64,000 bases of DNA from Bacillus sp. JCM 19034 (GTDB lineage: Bacteria > Bacillota > Bacilli > Bacillales > Bacillaceae_D). The stretch lies in assembly GCF_001310635.1 (NCBI RefSeq), contig NZ_BAXR01000001.1:124001-188000 (forward strand), in the 5' to 3' direction. A program made the translations under genes and the position numbers. Under the pieces are notes generated by a model, which saw only the letters and a list, made by a program, of their open reading frames with translations, was not told the origin of the DNA and made no database searches. Positions 26,783 to 36,058 of this stretch are shown piece by piece (the stretch's first letter is position 1; every line of letters starts with the position of its first letter).

Positions 26783-27990
26783 TGTGTCACAACCTTCTTT
26801 AATTCATTCATTGATGATAGCGTTGAACGGTTTAAAATGAGTGTTTTGCCAAGTGTAATCGCAGCTCGTTTCACTTTTAGACGGAGTTCTATATCTTCAA
26901 TAGATTCAACGTCTTCTACTCCTGATAAGCCAATCATTCTGCGAATCATTTTGCATCCTGCAAATCCTAGTGTATCTGCAAAAATTCGTTGAAGCACATC
27001 GTCTAAAAATCCATCTACTTTCATAAAGGCATCTTGACTATGATCCTGCCATAATGCACCGAATTCAACGACAAAGACATTCCACGTTTCTATCATTACA
27101 CTTAGTAAGTAGTTTTGATATTCCTTTCTTGCTTGTTCATCGTCCATGTGTGCTTCTTGTGATAAATAGTTTAATAGAATATTTGCAATAAAAGCACCGA
27201 TATCAAAGCCCATCGGACCAAAATAAGCAAATTCTGGATCGATAACGACTGTTTCTACGGGAGAAGCAAATATACTTCCCGAATGTAAGTCGCCATGTAG
27301 AAGCGTTTCTCCTTTTGTTAGGAAGATATGCTTTAATGTAGCAACTTCTCTTTTTAACGTGTTGTCGTCCCAAAGAGTGGTCTTGACGAATTCTTTTAAA
27401 CCAGCAGGGATATTATTTGTATCATGATCAAAGAAAGGATCGGTAAAAACAAGATCCTCTGTAATTTTACAAAGCTCCGGATTTATAAAGCTGGCTGTTA
27501 ATTTCTTCTTTTCTTGTTGGTTCATGCCGAAATCAGAATGATAGAATAATGTGTGAGCTAAATAAATTCCGATATCACGAGCGAGCCTGGGGTAAACTTG
27601 ACCTGCAATGAACCCCTTTCGTAAAATTTGCAAATGGGAAAGGTCATCCATAACCGTTACAGCTAACGTTTGATCTGAATGATAGACTCGTGGCGTGAAT
27701 TCCGGAACTAGTTCATATGCACGTTTCAATGCTTCACTTTCAATCCGGGCACGATCTAATGTTAATGGCCAGCTTGAACCGACCACTTTTGCATAAGGAA
27801 GTGCTTGTTTTAAGATAATAGATTTATTTGTTTGCTGATTTTGAATCCGAAAAACAAGGTTTAAATTACCGTCTCCGATTTCTTGTGCGACTAATGTGTC
27901 ATCTTGTTCAAAGATACCGATTTGCTTACTATAGCTAATCGCTGAATCGATTGTGAACGGTTCGTATATTAAGGTATTGACTGTCATCAT
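26779..27990 (-). CDS. mtnK: Methylthioribose kinase
   Basis: MtnK phosphorylates 5-methylthioribose, the product of MTA nucleosidase. The 403-residue aminoglycoside-phosphotransferase-like fold shows LLHGDLHSGSIFA (catalytic loop) and VIDPEFAYFGPMGFDIG (metal-binding loop). A GGAGGAG ribosome-binding site precedes the start. It is the first gene of mtnKA, under a SAM-I riboswitch. MTA nucleosidase itself is not in this window. Confidence 0.94.
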   Translation of the reverse strand: MMTVNTLIYEPFTIDSAISYSKQIGIFEQDDTLVAQEIGDGNLNLVFRIQNQQTNKSIILKQALPYAKVVGSSWPLTLDRARIESEALKRAYELVPEFTPRVYHSDQTLAVTVMDDLSHLQILRKGFIAGQVYPRLARDIGIYLAHTLFYHSDFGMNQQEKKKLTASFINPELCKITEDLVFTDPFFDHDTNNIPAGLKEFVKTTLWDDNTLKREVATLKHIFLTKGETLLHGDLHSGSIFASPVETVVIDPEFAYFGPMGFDIGAFIANILLNYLSQEAHMDDEQARKEYQNYLLSVMIETWNVFVVEFGALWQDHSQDAFMKVDGFLDDVLQRIFADTLGFAGCKMIRRMIGLSGVEDVESIEDIELRLKVKRAAITLGKTLILNRSTLSSMNELKKVVTQ

Positions 27991-28013
27991 TTTCTCCTCC
28001 TATATATGGCTAC

Positions 28014-28178
28014 AATAAAAAATCCTCTTGAAATGATCAAGAGGATTGAAACAGTTCTGTTCGTTCCTCTCATCTTTCAGAATGACTAGCATTCTGTTGG
28101 AAGTAGCACCTTTGCTTAAAGCAGGTTGCCGGGCGTCATCGGTCCAAGTCCCTCAGCCTTCTCATGATAAGAGTTATC
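28014..28178 (-). promoter_or_regulatory. SAM-I (S-box) riboswitch with terminator upstream of mtnKA
   Basis: Read on the minus strand, the leader has the S-box consensus order: CTTATCATGAGAAGGCTGAG, GGGACTTGGACCGATGACGC, CCGGCAACCTGC, GGTGCTACTTCCA and GAAAGATGAG. It ends in an intrinsic terminator (AATCCTCTTGA ... CAAGAGGATTTTTT, 28014-28047). High SAM would terminate transcription before mtnK, matching its role in methionine salvage. Confidence 0.95.
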
Positions 28179-28201
28179 ACTTTTTCAATTAACATACGGT
28201 C

Positions 28202-28231
28202 ATGTTACACTTATTTAATATAATTTGTCAA
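28202..28231 (-). promoter_or_regulatory. Sigma-A promoter of mtnKA
   Basis: On the minus strand TTGACA (28231-28226) and TAACAT (28207-28202) are 18 bases apart, placing the transcript start just before the riboswitch. Confidence 0.7.
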
Positions 28232-28257
28232 TTCAGATTTTTTAAATAGTAAAAAGA

Positions 28258-28286
28258 TTGACGTAAAAATAGAATACTGTCATAAT
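28258..28286 (+). promoter_or_regulatory. Sigma-A promoter of mtnWXBD
   Basis: TTGACG (28258-28263), 17 bases, CATAAT (28281-28286). The leader to mtnW would be only about 45 bases, too short for an S-box. Confidence 0.65.
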
Positions 28287-28335
28287 TTTAAAATAATTAA
28301 TGACATTAATGAGAGTCTTATAGGTGGTGACAAAG

Positions 28336-29523
28336 ATGGGTGAAGTCAAAGCAACCTATCTAGTAAATGGAACAACGAATATGGAAAAGAAGGCTGATTC
28401 AATTGCAGTTGGATTAACGGTTGGTTCATGGACGAATCTTCCAACTGTTGAACAGGAGCAACTTAAAAAACATAAAGGTCGAGTGATTAAAGTAGAAACG
28501 TTAACTGATTACTCTTTAATTACGATTGGATATCCTAGTGTGAACTTTACAAATGATATTCCGGCTATTTTAACTACCGTGTTTGGAAAATTATCTTTAG
28601 ATGGAAAAGTAAAGCTAGTAAATCTCCATTTCAGTGAAGATTTAAAGAAAAGCTATCCGGGACCACAAGTCGGTTTAGAAGGAATTAGAAAGCTTGCTGG
28701 GGCATTTGATCGTCCGTTGCTTATGAGTATTTTTAAAGGTGTTATCGGACGAGATTTAGCTTCACTAAAGGAGCAAATGAAAGGACAAGCTCTAGGTGGA
28801 GTAGATATTGTAAAAGATGATGAGATTCTATTTGAAAATGACTTGACGCCATTAGAAGAACGAATTAGAGTTTGCAAAGAAGCATTAAAGGAAAGTGAAG
28901 AGGAGACTGGTAAGAAAACGTTATATGCTGCTAACATAACAGGTCGTACGTTCCATTTGAAGGAGCAAGCTAAACGAGCTGCTGATGCAGGTGCTGATCT
29001 GCTTCTATTTAATGTGTTTTCATATGGTTTAGATGTGATGCAGGAGCTTGCAGAGGACCCGAATATACCTTTACCGATAATGGCACATCCAGCTTTTTCA
29101 GGTGCGATGATTTCATCGCCGGATTATGGATTGTCTCCATCTCTCCTACTTGGAAAGCTTTCGCGGATGGCTGGTGCAGATCTCGTTTTATTCCCATCTC
29201 CGTACGGATCAGTGGCGATGGCAAAAGAAGAGACAGTGAAAATAGCGAAGGAATTGACCGTTTCAGATGTATATCAACGCGCATTCCCTGTACCTTCTGC
29301 CGGCATTCACCCAGGACTAACACCGAAATTAATGCAAGACTTCGGAATAGATAGTATTATAAATGCCGGTGGTGGGATTCATGGACACCCAGGTGGTGCT
29401 CCTGCTGGTGGGAAAGCATTCCGTCAAGCAATAGATGCAGTTTTAAATCAACGATCGTTAAAGGATGCAGCAACTGATGCAGAGGAACTCCGTCAAGCGT
29501 TATCGCTTTGGGGAGGGGAATAA
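28336..29523 (+). CDS. mtnW: RuBisCO-like 2,3-diketo-5-methylthiopentyl-1-phosphate enolase
   Basis: MtnW is the RuBisCO-like protein of methionine salvage, enolising 2,3-diketo-5-methylthiopentyl 1-phosphate. The 395-residue protein has the metal-site motif [10 protein letters not shown] with the lysine that is carbamylated (K160), and [18 protein letters not shown] near the C-terminus (phosphate loop). AGGTGGTG places the start at ATG 28336. It is followed by mtnX with 5 bases between. Confidence 0.95.
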   Translation: MGEVKATYLVNGTTNMEKKADSIAVGLTVGSWTNLPTVEQEQLKKHKGRVIKVETLTDYSLITIGYPSVNFTNDIPAILTTVFGKLSLDGKVKLVNLHFSEDLKKSYPGPQVGLEGIRKLAGAFDRPLLMSIFKGVIGRDLASLKEQMKGQALGGVDIVKDDEILFENDLTPLEERIRVCKEALKESEEETGKKTLYAANITGRTFHLKEQAKRAADAGADLLLFNVFSYGLDVMQELAEDPNIPLPIMAHPAFSGAMISSPDYGLSPSLLLGKLSRMAGADLVLFPSPYGSVAMAKEETVKIAKELTVSDVYQRAFPVPSAGIHPGLTPKLMQDFGIDSIINAGGGIHGHPGGAPAGGKAFRQAIDAVLNQRSLKDAATDAEELRQALSLWGGE

Positions 29524-29528
29524 GAAAG

Positions 29529-30176
29529 ATGAAGCCGGTTATATTTTGTGACTTTGACGGTACGATAACGAAAAACGATAATATTATTGCGATTATGAAG
29601 GAGTTTGCCCCACCTGAATGGAATGAGATAAAGGAGCAAATTTTAAGTGAAAGAATATCTATTCGAGAAGGTGTAGGAAAGCTATTTCGTTTATTACCAT
29701 CATCATCTAAACGACAACTAACTGAGTTTATTTTAGCTGATGCACAAATTCGCGAAGGGTTTAATGAGTTTGTTGATTTTACAAAGGAACAAGGAATTGA
29801 ATTAATCATCGTTAGTGGTGGAATTGATTTCTTTGTTAAGCCTTTACTAGAACCTTATGATTTACCGATTTACTGTAATTCTGCTAATTTTGAGGGAGAA
29901 ACGATTAAAATAGAATGGCCTCATGAGTGTGATTCTTTATGTGATAATGATTGTGGATGCTGTAAACCATCAATCTTGCGTAAAGAAGCCAAAGGCAGAG
30001 AAGTGATTGTTATTGGTGATTCGATAACAGATTTACAGGCGGCAAAACAGGCCGACTTCGTATTAGCACGAGATTTGTTGTTAGATAAATGTAAGCAGTT
30101 GAACCTTAAATATAAACCTTTTGTCACGTTTTTTGATTGTATAAACGTTCTACAAGAAAGGGGGTATACAGCATGA
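29529..30176 (+). CDS. mtnX: 2-hydroxy-3-keto-5-methylthiopentenyl-1-phosphate phosphatase
   Basis: MtnX removes the phosphate to give the acireductone. The HAD fold is clear: DFDGTITKND (nucleophile D), VSGGIDFFV (motif II), and VIGDSITDLQAAKQAD (motif IV). The CDNDCGCCKP cysteine cluster typical of MtnX is present. It has 215 residues; the ribosome-binding site GGGGAGGGG lies within the end of mtnW. Its stop codon overlaps the mtnB ATG. Confidence 0.94.
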   Translation: MKPVIFCDFDGTITKNDNIIAIMKEFAPPEWNEIKEQILSERISIREGVGKLFRLLPSSSKRQLTEFILADAQIREGFNEFVDFTKEQGIELIIVSGGIDFFVKPLLEPYDLPIYCNSANFEGETIKIEWPHECDSLCDNDCGCCKPSILRKEAKGREVIVIGDSITDLQAAKQADFVLARDLLLDKCKQLNLKYKPFVTFFDCINVLQERGYTA

Positions 30177-30811
30177 TGAAACAATGGCAAGATCTAGCTC
30201 AAATCAAACGTGAATTAGCAGCGAGAGATTGGTTCCCTGGTACGAGTGGAAACCTCTCCATTAAAGTACATGATGAACCACTTCAATGTTTAGTAACGGT
30301 TAGTGGAAAAGATAAATATAAAGAAACAATAGAAGACTTTGTCTTAGTTGATGAAAAGGGAGCAGCTCTTACCGATCAAGGAAAGCCTTCAGCTGAAACA
30401 GTGATCCATTTAGAAGTATATAAGCGAACAGATGCCGGCTGCAGTCTTCACGTACATACTTTAGATAATAATTTAATATCTGATCTTTATTTTGAACAAG
30501 GCTTTATTACGTTCAAGGGTGTCGAGCTTATAAAGGCATTTGGGATTTGGGAAGAAGATGGTGAATTAACGATTCCTATTGTGGAGAATTATGCCGATCT
30601 CCCTACGTTAGGGAAGGCAATTGGTGATGTAATTGAGCCTGAAACAAAAGCTGTTTTAATCCGGAATCATGGGATAACGGTTTGGGGACGGAATGCGTTT
30701 GAGGCGAAGCGTCATCTTGAAGCATGTGAATTTTTATTTTCTTATCAGATGAAACTGCTACATGCAAAAGCAGCAAATTTAAAGGAGGTTATTAGAAATG
30801 GCAGTTATTAA
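30173..30811 (+). CDS. mtnB: Methylthioribulose-1-phosphate dehydratase
   Basis: MtnB dehydrates methylthioribulose 1-phosphate, a class II aldolase-fold zinc enzyme. Zinc ligands are seen in SLHVHTLDNN and IRNHGITVWG; the N-terminal WFPGTSGNLSIK loop binds the phosphate. It has 212 residues, with AAGGGGGT before ATG 30173. It overlaps mtnX (ATGA) and its last 14 bases overlap mtnD. Confidence 0.94.
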   Translation: MMKQWQDLAQIKRELAARDWFPGTSGNLSIKVHDEPLQCLVTVSGKDKYKETIEDFVLVDEKGAALTDQGKPSAETVIHLEVYKRTDAGCSLHVHTLDNNLISDLYFEQGFITFKGVELIKAFGIWEEDGELTIPIVENYADLPTLGKAIGDVIEPETKAVLIRNHGITVWGRNAFEAKRHLEACEFLFSYQMKLLHAKAANLKEVIRNGSY

Positions 30812-31331
30812 AGTTCGTAACACAGGTGAAGTAATTGAAGGAACTGAAGAGGTTAAAGCATTTTTAGAAAGTCAGGAAGTATTGTATGAGAAGTGGGATA
30901 TGAGTAAACTTCCTGATCATTTAAAGGAACGTTTTGATTTATCTGATGAAGATAAACAGGAAATTCTTAATAGTTTTGATGAGGATATTCGTTCATTAGG
31001 AGAACGGAGAGGGTATGTGAATTGGGATGTGATATCGTTATCTGAAAACACTCCTAATATAGATGAACTGTTGAAGAAATTTGAAAATGTCCATACACAT
31101 ACTGATGATGAAGTTCGAGCTATCACAGCTGGACATGGTATTTTTATCGTAAAAGGTGAAACAGGTTATTTTGACATTGAATTAGAGGCTGGCGATGTGA
31201 TTTCTGTTCCAGAACATACACCACACTTCTTTACATTAATGGATGATCGTCAAGTTGTAGCTGTTCGTTTATTTATTGATACTGAAGGCTGGGTTGCCCA
31301 TCCATATGAGGAAAAAGAGTACAAATTGTAA
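30798..31331 (+). CDS. mtnD: Acireductone dioxygenase
   Basis: MtnD is the cupin metalloenzyme that oxidises acireductone to 2-keto-4-methylthiobutyrate (Fe form) or to CO and methylthiopropionate (Ni form). Metal ligands are HTHTDDE (residues about 103-109) and HTPHFF. It has 177 residues; AAAGGAGG lies 9 bases upstream. It is the last gene of mtnWXBD, ending at a terminator. The final transaminase (MtnE/V) is not in this window. Confidence 0.95.
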   Translation: MAVIKVRNTGEVIEGTEEVKAFLESQEVLYEKWDMSKLPDHLKERFDLSDEDKQEILNSFDEDIRSLGERRGYVNWDVISLSENTPNIDELLKKFENVHTHTDDEVRAITAGHGIFIVKGETGYFDIELEAGDVISVPEHTPHFFTLMDDRQVVAVRLFIDTEGWVAHPYEEKEYKL

Positions 31332-31335
31332 AAAA

Positions 31336-31371
31336 TGTCAACGGTTGAACAGACCGTTGGCTTTTTTTTTG
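31336..31371 (+). terminator. Terminator of mtnWXBD
   Basis: A GTCAACGGT/ACCGTTGGC stem with a 7-base loop is followed by nine or ten T. Confidence 0.9.
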
Positions 31372-31520
31372 AAAGAGAAATTGTGAATTGGTCGTAAAAG
31401 GATTTTTGGGATATATGTCATTATATTCAGAAACGGTTTTTATTTACTTTTTTGTAACCTTTATTTGATTCCTTTCGTTTCATGTTCAAAATTGTCTGTA
31501 AGAATGAAAGGAAGATGATG

Positions 31521-33426
31521 ATGTGCGGTTTTGTTGTTCATATTTGTGATGATAATCAAAAGGGTTCTTATAAAAAAATGATGGATCGGAATCGTTTTAT
31601 TTTACACCGTGGTCCTGACAAAATAGGGTATTTAAAGGGCGAACATATTGAAATGGCGTTTGCACGTTTAAGTATTATCGATGTTGAAGGTGGTAATCAG
31701 CCTCTTACATATGAAGATCATCGTTATTCAATTGTATTTAATGGTGAAATTTATAATTATATTGAATTACGTCAAGAGCTAATAGAGAAGGGTAAGGAGT
31801 TCCAGACAAATTCCGATACGGAAGTAATTCTAGCATTATTTAGCGAGATTGGTATGAGAGTAGTAGAAAAGCTTAGAGGGATGTTCGCTTTTGTTATTTG
31901 GGACCGCGAAGAGAAAAAAGCAATAATTGCTCGTGATCGCTTCGGAATAAAGCCGTTATATTATGTCGAGAGTGAAGAGGGAATTATTTTTGCTTCCGAA
32001 AAAAAGCGATTTTAACACAAAAAATGGATGGAAGCATTAATAAGCAGGCACTCCACCATTACTTTTCCTTTCAATATGTTCCAGAGCCATTTACAATGAC
32101 AGAACATATTAATCGTCTAGAACCAGGGACGATTGCGATTAAAGAAATCGGGAAACCTTTACATAAGCAAATCTATTGGAAGCCGAATTTAACGACTTCT
32201 TCCCAACCAAAGGAATTTTCTATTAAGCAGATTCAATCAGCAATTAAGGATTCGGTCGAGAAGCATATGAGAAGTGATGTACCTGTCGGTTGCTTTTTAT
32301 CTGGAGGAATAGATTCAACGATCATCACCACGTTAGCAAGCGAACTACACCCAAAAATAAAAGCTTTTTCTATCGGTTTTGATGAAGGAGGATATAGTGA
32401 AATAGACGTTGCAGCTAAGACGGCGGAAAAACTGAATGTTGATCACCATATTTCCGTACTTTCGGCGAATGAATTTAAAAATGAACTTCCGAAAATTCTT
32501 TGGCACTTAGATGATCCATTTGCTGATCCTGCTGCAATTCCTTTATATTTTGTCGCAAAGGAGGCAAGTAACTTCGTAAAGGTTGTGTTATCAGGAGAAG
32601 GTGCAGACGAATTGTTTGGTGGTTATTCTATCTATCGTGAACCGATTAGCTTAGCTCCTTTTTCAATGCTGCCAAATAATATTAAACCAGTATTAGCCAA
32701 GCTAGCCCACTTATTACCTGAAGGTGTAAAAGGGAAAAGCTGGATTGAACGCGGTATTACCCCACTTGAAAAACGTTATATTGGAAATGCCTTCATATTT
32801 AAGGAAGTAGAGAAAATGAAACTAATAAAAGGATATGATCCTCTTTATTCGAATGAAACGATTACTACACCTTTTTACGAGGAAACAATTGGCGAGAGGC
32901 CAATACAGCGAATGCAGCACATCGATTTAATGACCTGGTTAAGAGGTGACATTTTAATGAAGGCTGATAAAATGACAATGGCCCATTCGTTAGAATTAAG
33001 GGTGCCGTTTCTTGATTCAATCGTTTTTGATGTGGCATCGCAATTACCTCCTGAAAGTAAAACGGCGATGGGAACAACGAAATATTTATTAAGAAAAGCG
33101 TTTGCTGAACTCATTCCAGAGCATGTTGTTGCTAGGAAAAATTAGGATTTCCTGTTCCGTTACGTATCTGGTTAAAAAATGAGTGGTTTGAATGGGTAGA
33201 AGAATTAGTAAGAGAGAGTGAAATATCTGCCTATTTACATAAACCCTATATTAGGGAACTTTTGTATGCCCATGCTCGTGGTGATGCAGATAATAGCAGA
33301 AAATTATGGACGATTATTTGTTTCATTGTTTGGCACCAAGTTTTTGTAGAAGGAAAGTATGATTGTGAGAAATGGATAACTCCAATTAACGAAGATAATC
33401 AACAATCAATTTGTAGTATTAGTTAA
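31521..33426 (+). CDS. Glutamine-hydrolysing asparagine synthetase, AsnO-like (two frame breaks)
   Basis: The class II glutamine amidotransferase domain begins M-C-G-F, so Cys2 is the nucleophile and the start is ATG 31521, the last of three tandem ATGs. The synthetase domain has the SGGIDST pyrophosphate loop. Frame breaks in A-runs at 31999-32005 and 33137-33141 (one A missing in each) interrupt SEKKAILTQ and ARKKLGFP. Repair gives 635 residues. It is close to the asnB gene at 41035. B. subtilis AsnO acts in sporulation; the position beside spoVA suggests the same but does not prove it. Confidence 0.88.
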
Positions 33427-33443
33427 ATATACTTGTCGTATAG

Positions 33444-33489
33444 GCTTGTACGTAAAAGGTAAGTAGTTCTTTTCGTACAAGCTTTTTTT
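33444..33489 (+). terminator. Terminator after the AsnO-like gene
   Basis: GCTTGTACG pairs with CGTACAAGC; a further AAAAG/CTTTT pairing extends into the loop; seven T follow. Confidence 0.88.
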
Positions 33490-33581
33490 GTATGTAGCCT
33501 TTTGGGGAAAGTAGTAGAAATCATCCATTAAGAAAAGATGTTGAAGGAATGTTGATTAGTTACTACACTCTTTTTTAAAAT

Positions 33582-33611
33582 GTATGTTCCCTCAATAAAA
33601 TCGTCATACTA
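33582..33611 (+). promoter_or_regulatory. Sigma-G promoter of the spoVA cluster
   Basis: GTATG (33582-33586), exactly 18 bases, then CATACTA (33605-33611) matches the sigma-G consensus GHATR-N18-CATNHTA at every position. It lies 41 bases before spoVAC. Confidence 0.85.
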
Positions 33612-33651
33612 ACAGTACGATTTGATGTGGAAGAAGAAAGGGGGAACATAG

Positions 33652-34113
33652 ATGAGTGGTGAACAGGTGAAGCAGCAATATCAAAAGAACATTCAACTAT
33701 ATCAACCTAAAAGTCACATTATAAAAAAAGGTCTTAAAGCCTTTATTATCGGGGGTCTGATTTGTACCTTCGGGCAGTGGTTAAGCAATATATATATGAC
33801 CTATTTACCTGTTACGCAACAAGAGGCAATGAGTTTCATGCTGGCAACGTTAATTCTTATTGCCGCTCTTGCTACAGGGTTTGGGATATATGATCGTTTA
33901 GGACAATTTGCTGGTGCTGGCTCATTAGTGCCCGTAACAGGGTTTTCTAATGCGATGACAAGTGCTGCTCTTGAACATAAAAGTGAAGGACTTGTTTTTG
34001 GGATAGGGGCAAACATGTTTAAATTAACAGGTGCTGTCATTGCTTTTGGAGTTGTATCAGCATATGTAGTTGGTCTCACAAGACTACTTGTTTCAATGCT
34101 GATTAATTCATAG
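33652..34113 (+). CDS. spoVAC: Stage V sporulation protein AC
   Basis: SpoVAC is an inner-spore-membrane protein of the dipicolinic-acid channel; B. subtilis SpoVAC behaves as a mechanosensitive channel. This 153-residue protein has three or four hydrophobic helices with the conserved GFGIYDRLGQFAGAGSLVPVTGFSN core. GAAAGGGGG precedes the ATG. It is the first gene of the cluster here, with no spoVAA or spoVAB upstream. Confidence 0.95.
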   Translation: MSGEQVKQQYQKNIQLYQPKSHIIKKGLKAFIIGGLICTFGQWLSNIYMTYLPVTQQEAMSFMLATLILIAALATGFGIYDRLGQFAGAGSLVPVTGFSNAMTSAALEHKSEGLVFGIGANMFKLTGAVIAFGVVSAYVVGLTRLLVSMLINS

Positions 34114-34129
34114 AGAGGAGCGTGTCTAT

Positions 34130-35133
34130 TTGGAAAGAAAAGGCAGAAATACGTGGTTTTTTAATGCTCCTGTCTATGTACAATCGACTGGAACGACTGT
34201 AGGACCCGAGGAAGCAAAAGGACCTATAAATGATAGCTTTGATAAAACGTACGATAGCCTATACGTAGGTCAAGATACGTGGGAATTAGCTGAAAGACAA
34301 TTGATGAAGGACGCTATTCAAATTGCTTTAAAAAAGGCTGGAAAAAAAGAGGACGATATCAATTATTTTTTGCGGGGGATTTATTAAATCAAATTGTCAC
34401 GTCTAATTATGTTGCAAGGGAGCTAGAAACTCCTTATTTTGGTTTATTTTCAGCTTGTGCAACAGTGATGGAAGGAGTATCGCTAGCATCTCTACTAATT
34501 GATACAGATGTGGCAGATCATATTCTTGTCGCTGTAAGTAGTCACAATGCAACAGCAGAAAGACAATTTAGAAATCCAACCGAATTTGGAGGACAGCGTC
34601 CTGATTCAGCTACTTTTACTGTTACAGGAGCAGGGGCAATTGTAATAGGTTCAAAGCAAAGTTCGATTCGGATAACTAGTGCTACAATTGGAAAGGTCGT
34701 CGACTATGGTCTAAAAAATCCATATGATATGGGATCAGCTATGGCACCAGCAGCTGCACATACAATTGTGACCCATTTTAAAGATTTAAACCGCGATCCA
34801 TCCTATTATGATGTCATTGTTACAGGTGATTTATCTCGAGTAGGAAGTGGAATTTTGCGTAAACTAATGGAAGAAAATCATTATTCACTTACCAATCATG
34901 AGGATTGTGGTATTGTCATTTATGATCAAGAGCAACCCGTCTTTTCAGGAGGGAGTGGAGCTGCCTGTGCAGCAGTAGTAACATTTGGGCATTTCATAAA
35001 TGAGATGAAACGAGGTGCCATAAAAAGAATACTCGTTGTCGCTACAGGTGCTCTATTAAGTCCAATTATGATGCATCAACATGAGTCTATTCCATGCATT
35101 GCACATGCTGTTTCATTTGAACGGGAGGATTAA
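34130..35133 (+). CDS. spoVAD: Stage V sporulation protein AD (frame broken at 34366-34371)
   Basis: SpoVAD is a thiolase-fold protein that binds dipicolinic acid at the inner spore membrane. The N-terminus ([20 protein letters not shown]) and [27 protein letters not shown]-like and [10 protein letters not shown] segments are as in the family. One T is missing from the T-run at 34366-34371. Its addition joins [12 protein letters not shown] and gives 334 residues. TTG 34130 follows AGAGGAGCG by 7 bases. It overlaps nothing and is 16 bases after spoVAC. Confidence 0.93.
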
Positions 35134-35134
35134 C

Positions 35135-35488
35135 ATGTTTGAATATTTTGCAGCATTTGTCGTTGGTGGGTTAATATGCTTTATCGGTCAAATGTTAATG
35201 GATATCGGTAAACTTTCTCCTACACATACATTAAGTACGTTAGTTGTTGCTGGTGCACTACTCGATGGGTACCATCTGTATGATCGTTTAATTGACTTCG
35301 CAGGTGCTGGAGCAACGGTCCCGATTACGAGCTTTGGTCATTCACTTGTGCATGGAGCGATGTCTGAAGGTGATCGGTATGGTTTTTTTGGAGTTGGAAT
35401 GGGAGTGTTTGAAGTAACGTCTGTTGGAATCTCTTCTACGATTTTATTTAGCTTTCTAGTAGCACTTTTCTTTAAGCCGAAAGGATAA
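35135..35488 (+). CDS. spoVAEB: Stage V sporulation protein AE, AEB-type
   Basis: This 117-residue membrane protein is homologous to SpoVAC and shares [28 protein letters not shown]. It is part of the DPA uptake and release apparatus. GGGAGG lies 6 bases before ATG 35135, one base after the spoVAD stop codon, so an upstream extension is unnecessary. It is followed 11 bases later by spoVAEA. Confidence 0.94.
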   Translation: MFEYFAAFVVGGLICFIGQMLMDIGKLSPTHTLSTLVVAGALLDGYHLYDRLIDFAGAGATVPITSFGHSLVHGAMSEGDRYGFFGVGMGVFEVTSVGISSTILFSFLVALFFKPKG

Positions 35489-35499
35489 AGGAGAATTAC

Positions 35500-36058
35500 A
35501 TGAAACGAAAAGTTATATTTATAACCGATGGAGATGAAGCGGCACGCAAAGCAGTTGAAAATGTAGCAAGAGAAATTGGCGGACGCTGTATTAGTCGTTC
35601 TGCTGGAAATCCAACGAAGATTGATGAGGATCAACTCATCTCATACATCCTCCAAACTCCATATGATCCTGTCTTAGTTATGTTTGATGATTGCGGTTAT
35701 CGAGAGAATGGGCCAGGCGAGAGAGCTATGCAAGCAGTGGCTAAACATCCCGATATCGAGGTTATTGGAGCAATTGCCGTTGCTTCATCGACACACAGTT
35801 CGGAATGGACAGATGTAACAATAAGTGTTGATCGCTTTGGAGATTTAACGGAGTTGGAGTTGATAAGGAAGGATTACCTGATTTAGAACGCGGAAGAATA
35901 AACGGTGATACGGTTTATATATTAGATCAGTTGAACATCCCGATTATTATTGGAGTAGGTGATATTGGGAAGATGGCTGGTTGGGATTCTGTAAAAAAGG
36001 AGCACCGATTACGAAAAAGGCAGTGGAGATTATTTTAGAACGGAGTGGATATCAATGA
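35500..36058 (+). CDS. spoVAEA: Stage V sporulation protein AE, AEA-type (two frame breaks)
   Basis: This soluble SpoVAEA-like protein has an N-terminal nucleotide-fold look (VIFITDGDEAARKAV) and the conserved SRSAGNPTK and DDCGYRENGPGE segments. The frame is lost at TT 35854-35855 (one T missing) and at A6 35993-35998 (one A missing). Repair yields FGVDKEGLPDLERGR, then KKGAPITKKAVEIILERSGYQ, with about 186 residues in all. The repaired stop overlaps the spoVAF start (ATGA), which itself supports the repair. Confidence 0.9.

Noticed and set aside
28179-28335. Second S-box for mtnWXBD
   Set aside because: The plus-strand leader is too short and has none of the S-box consensus blocks.
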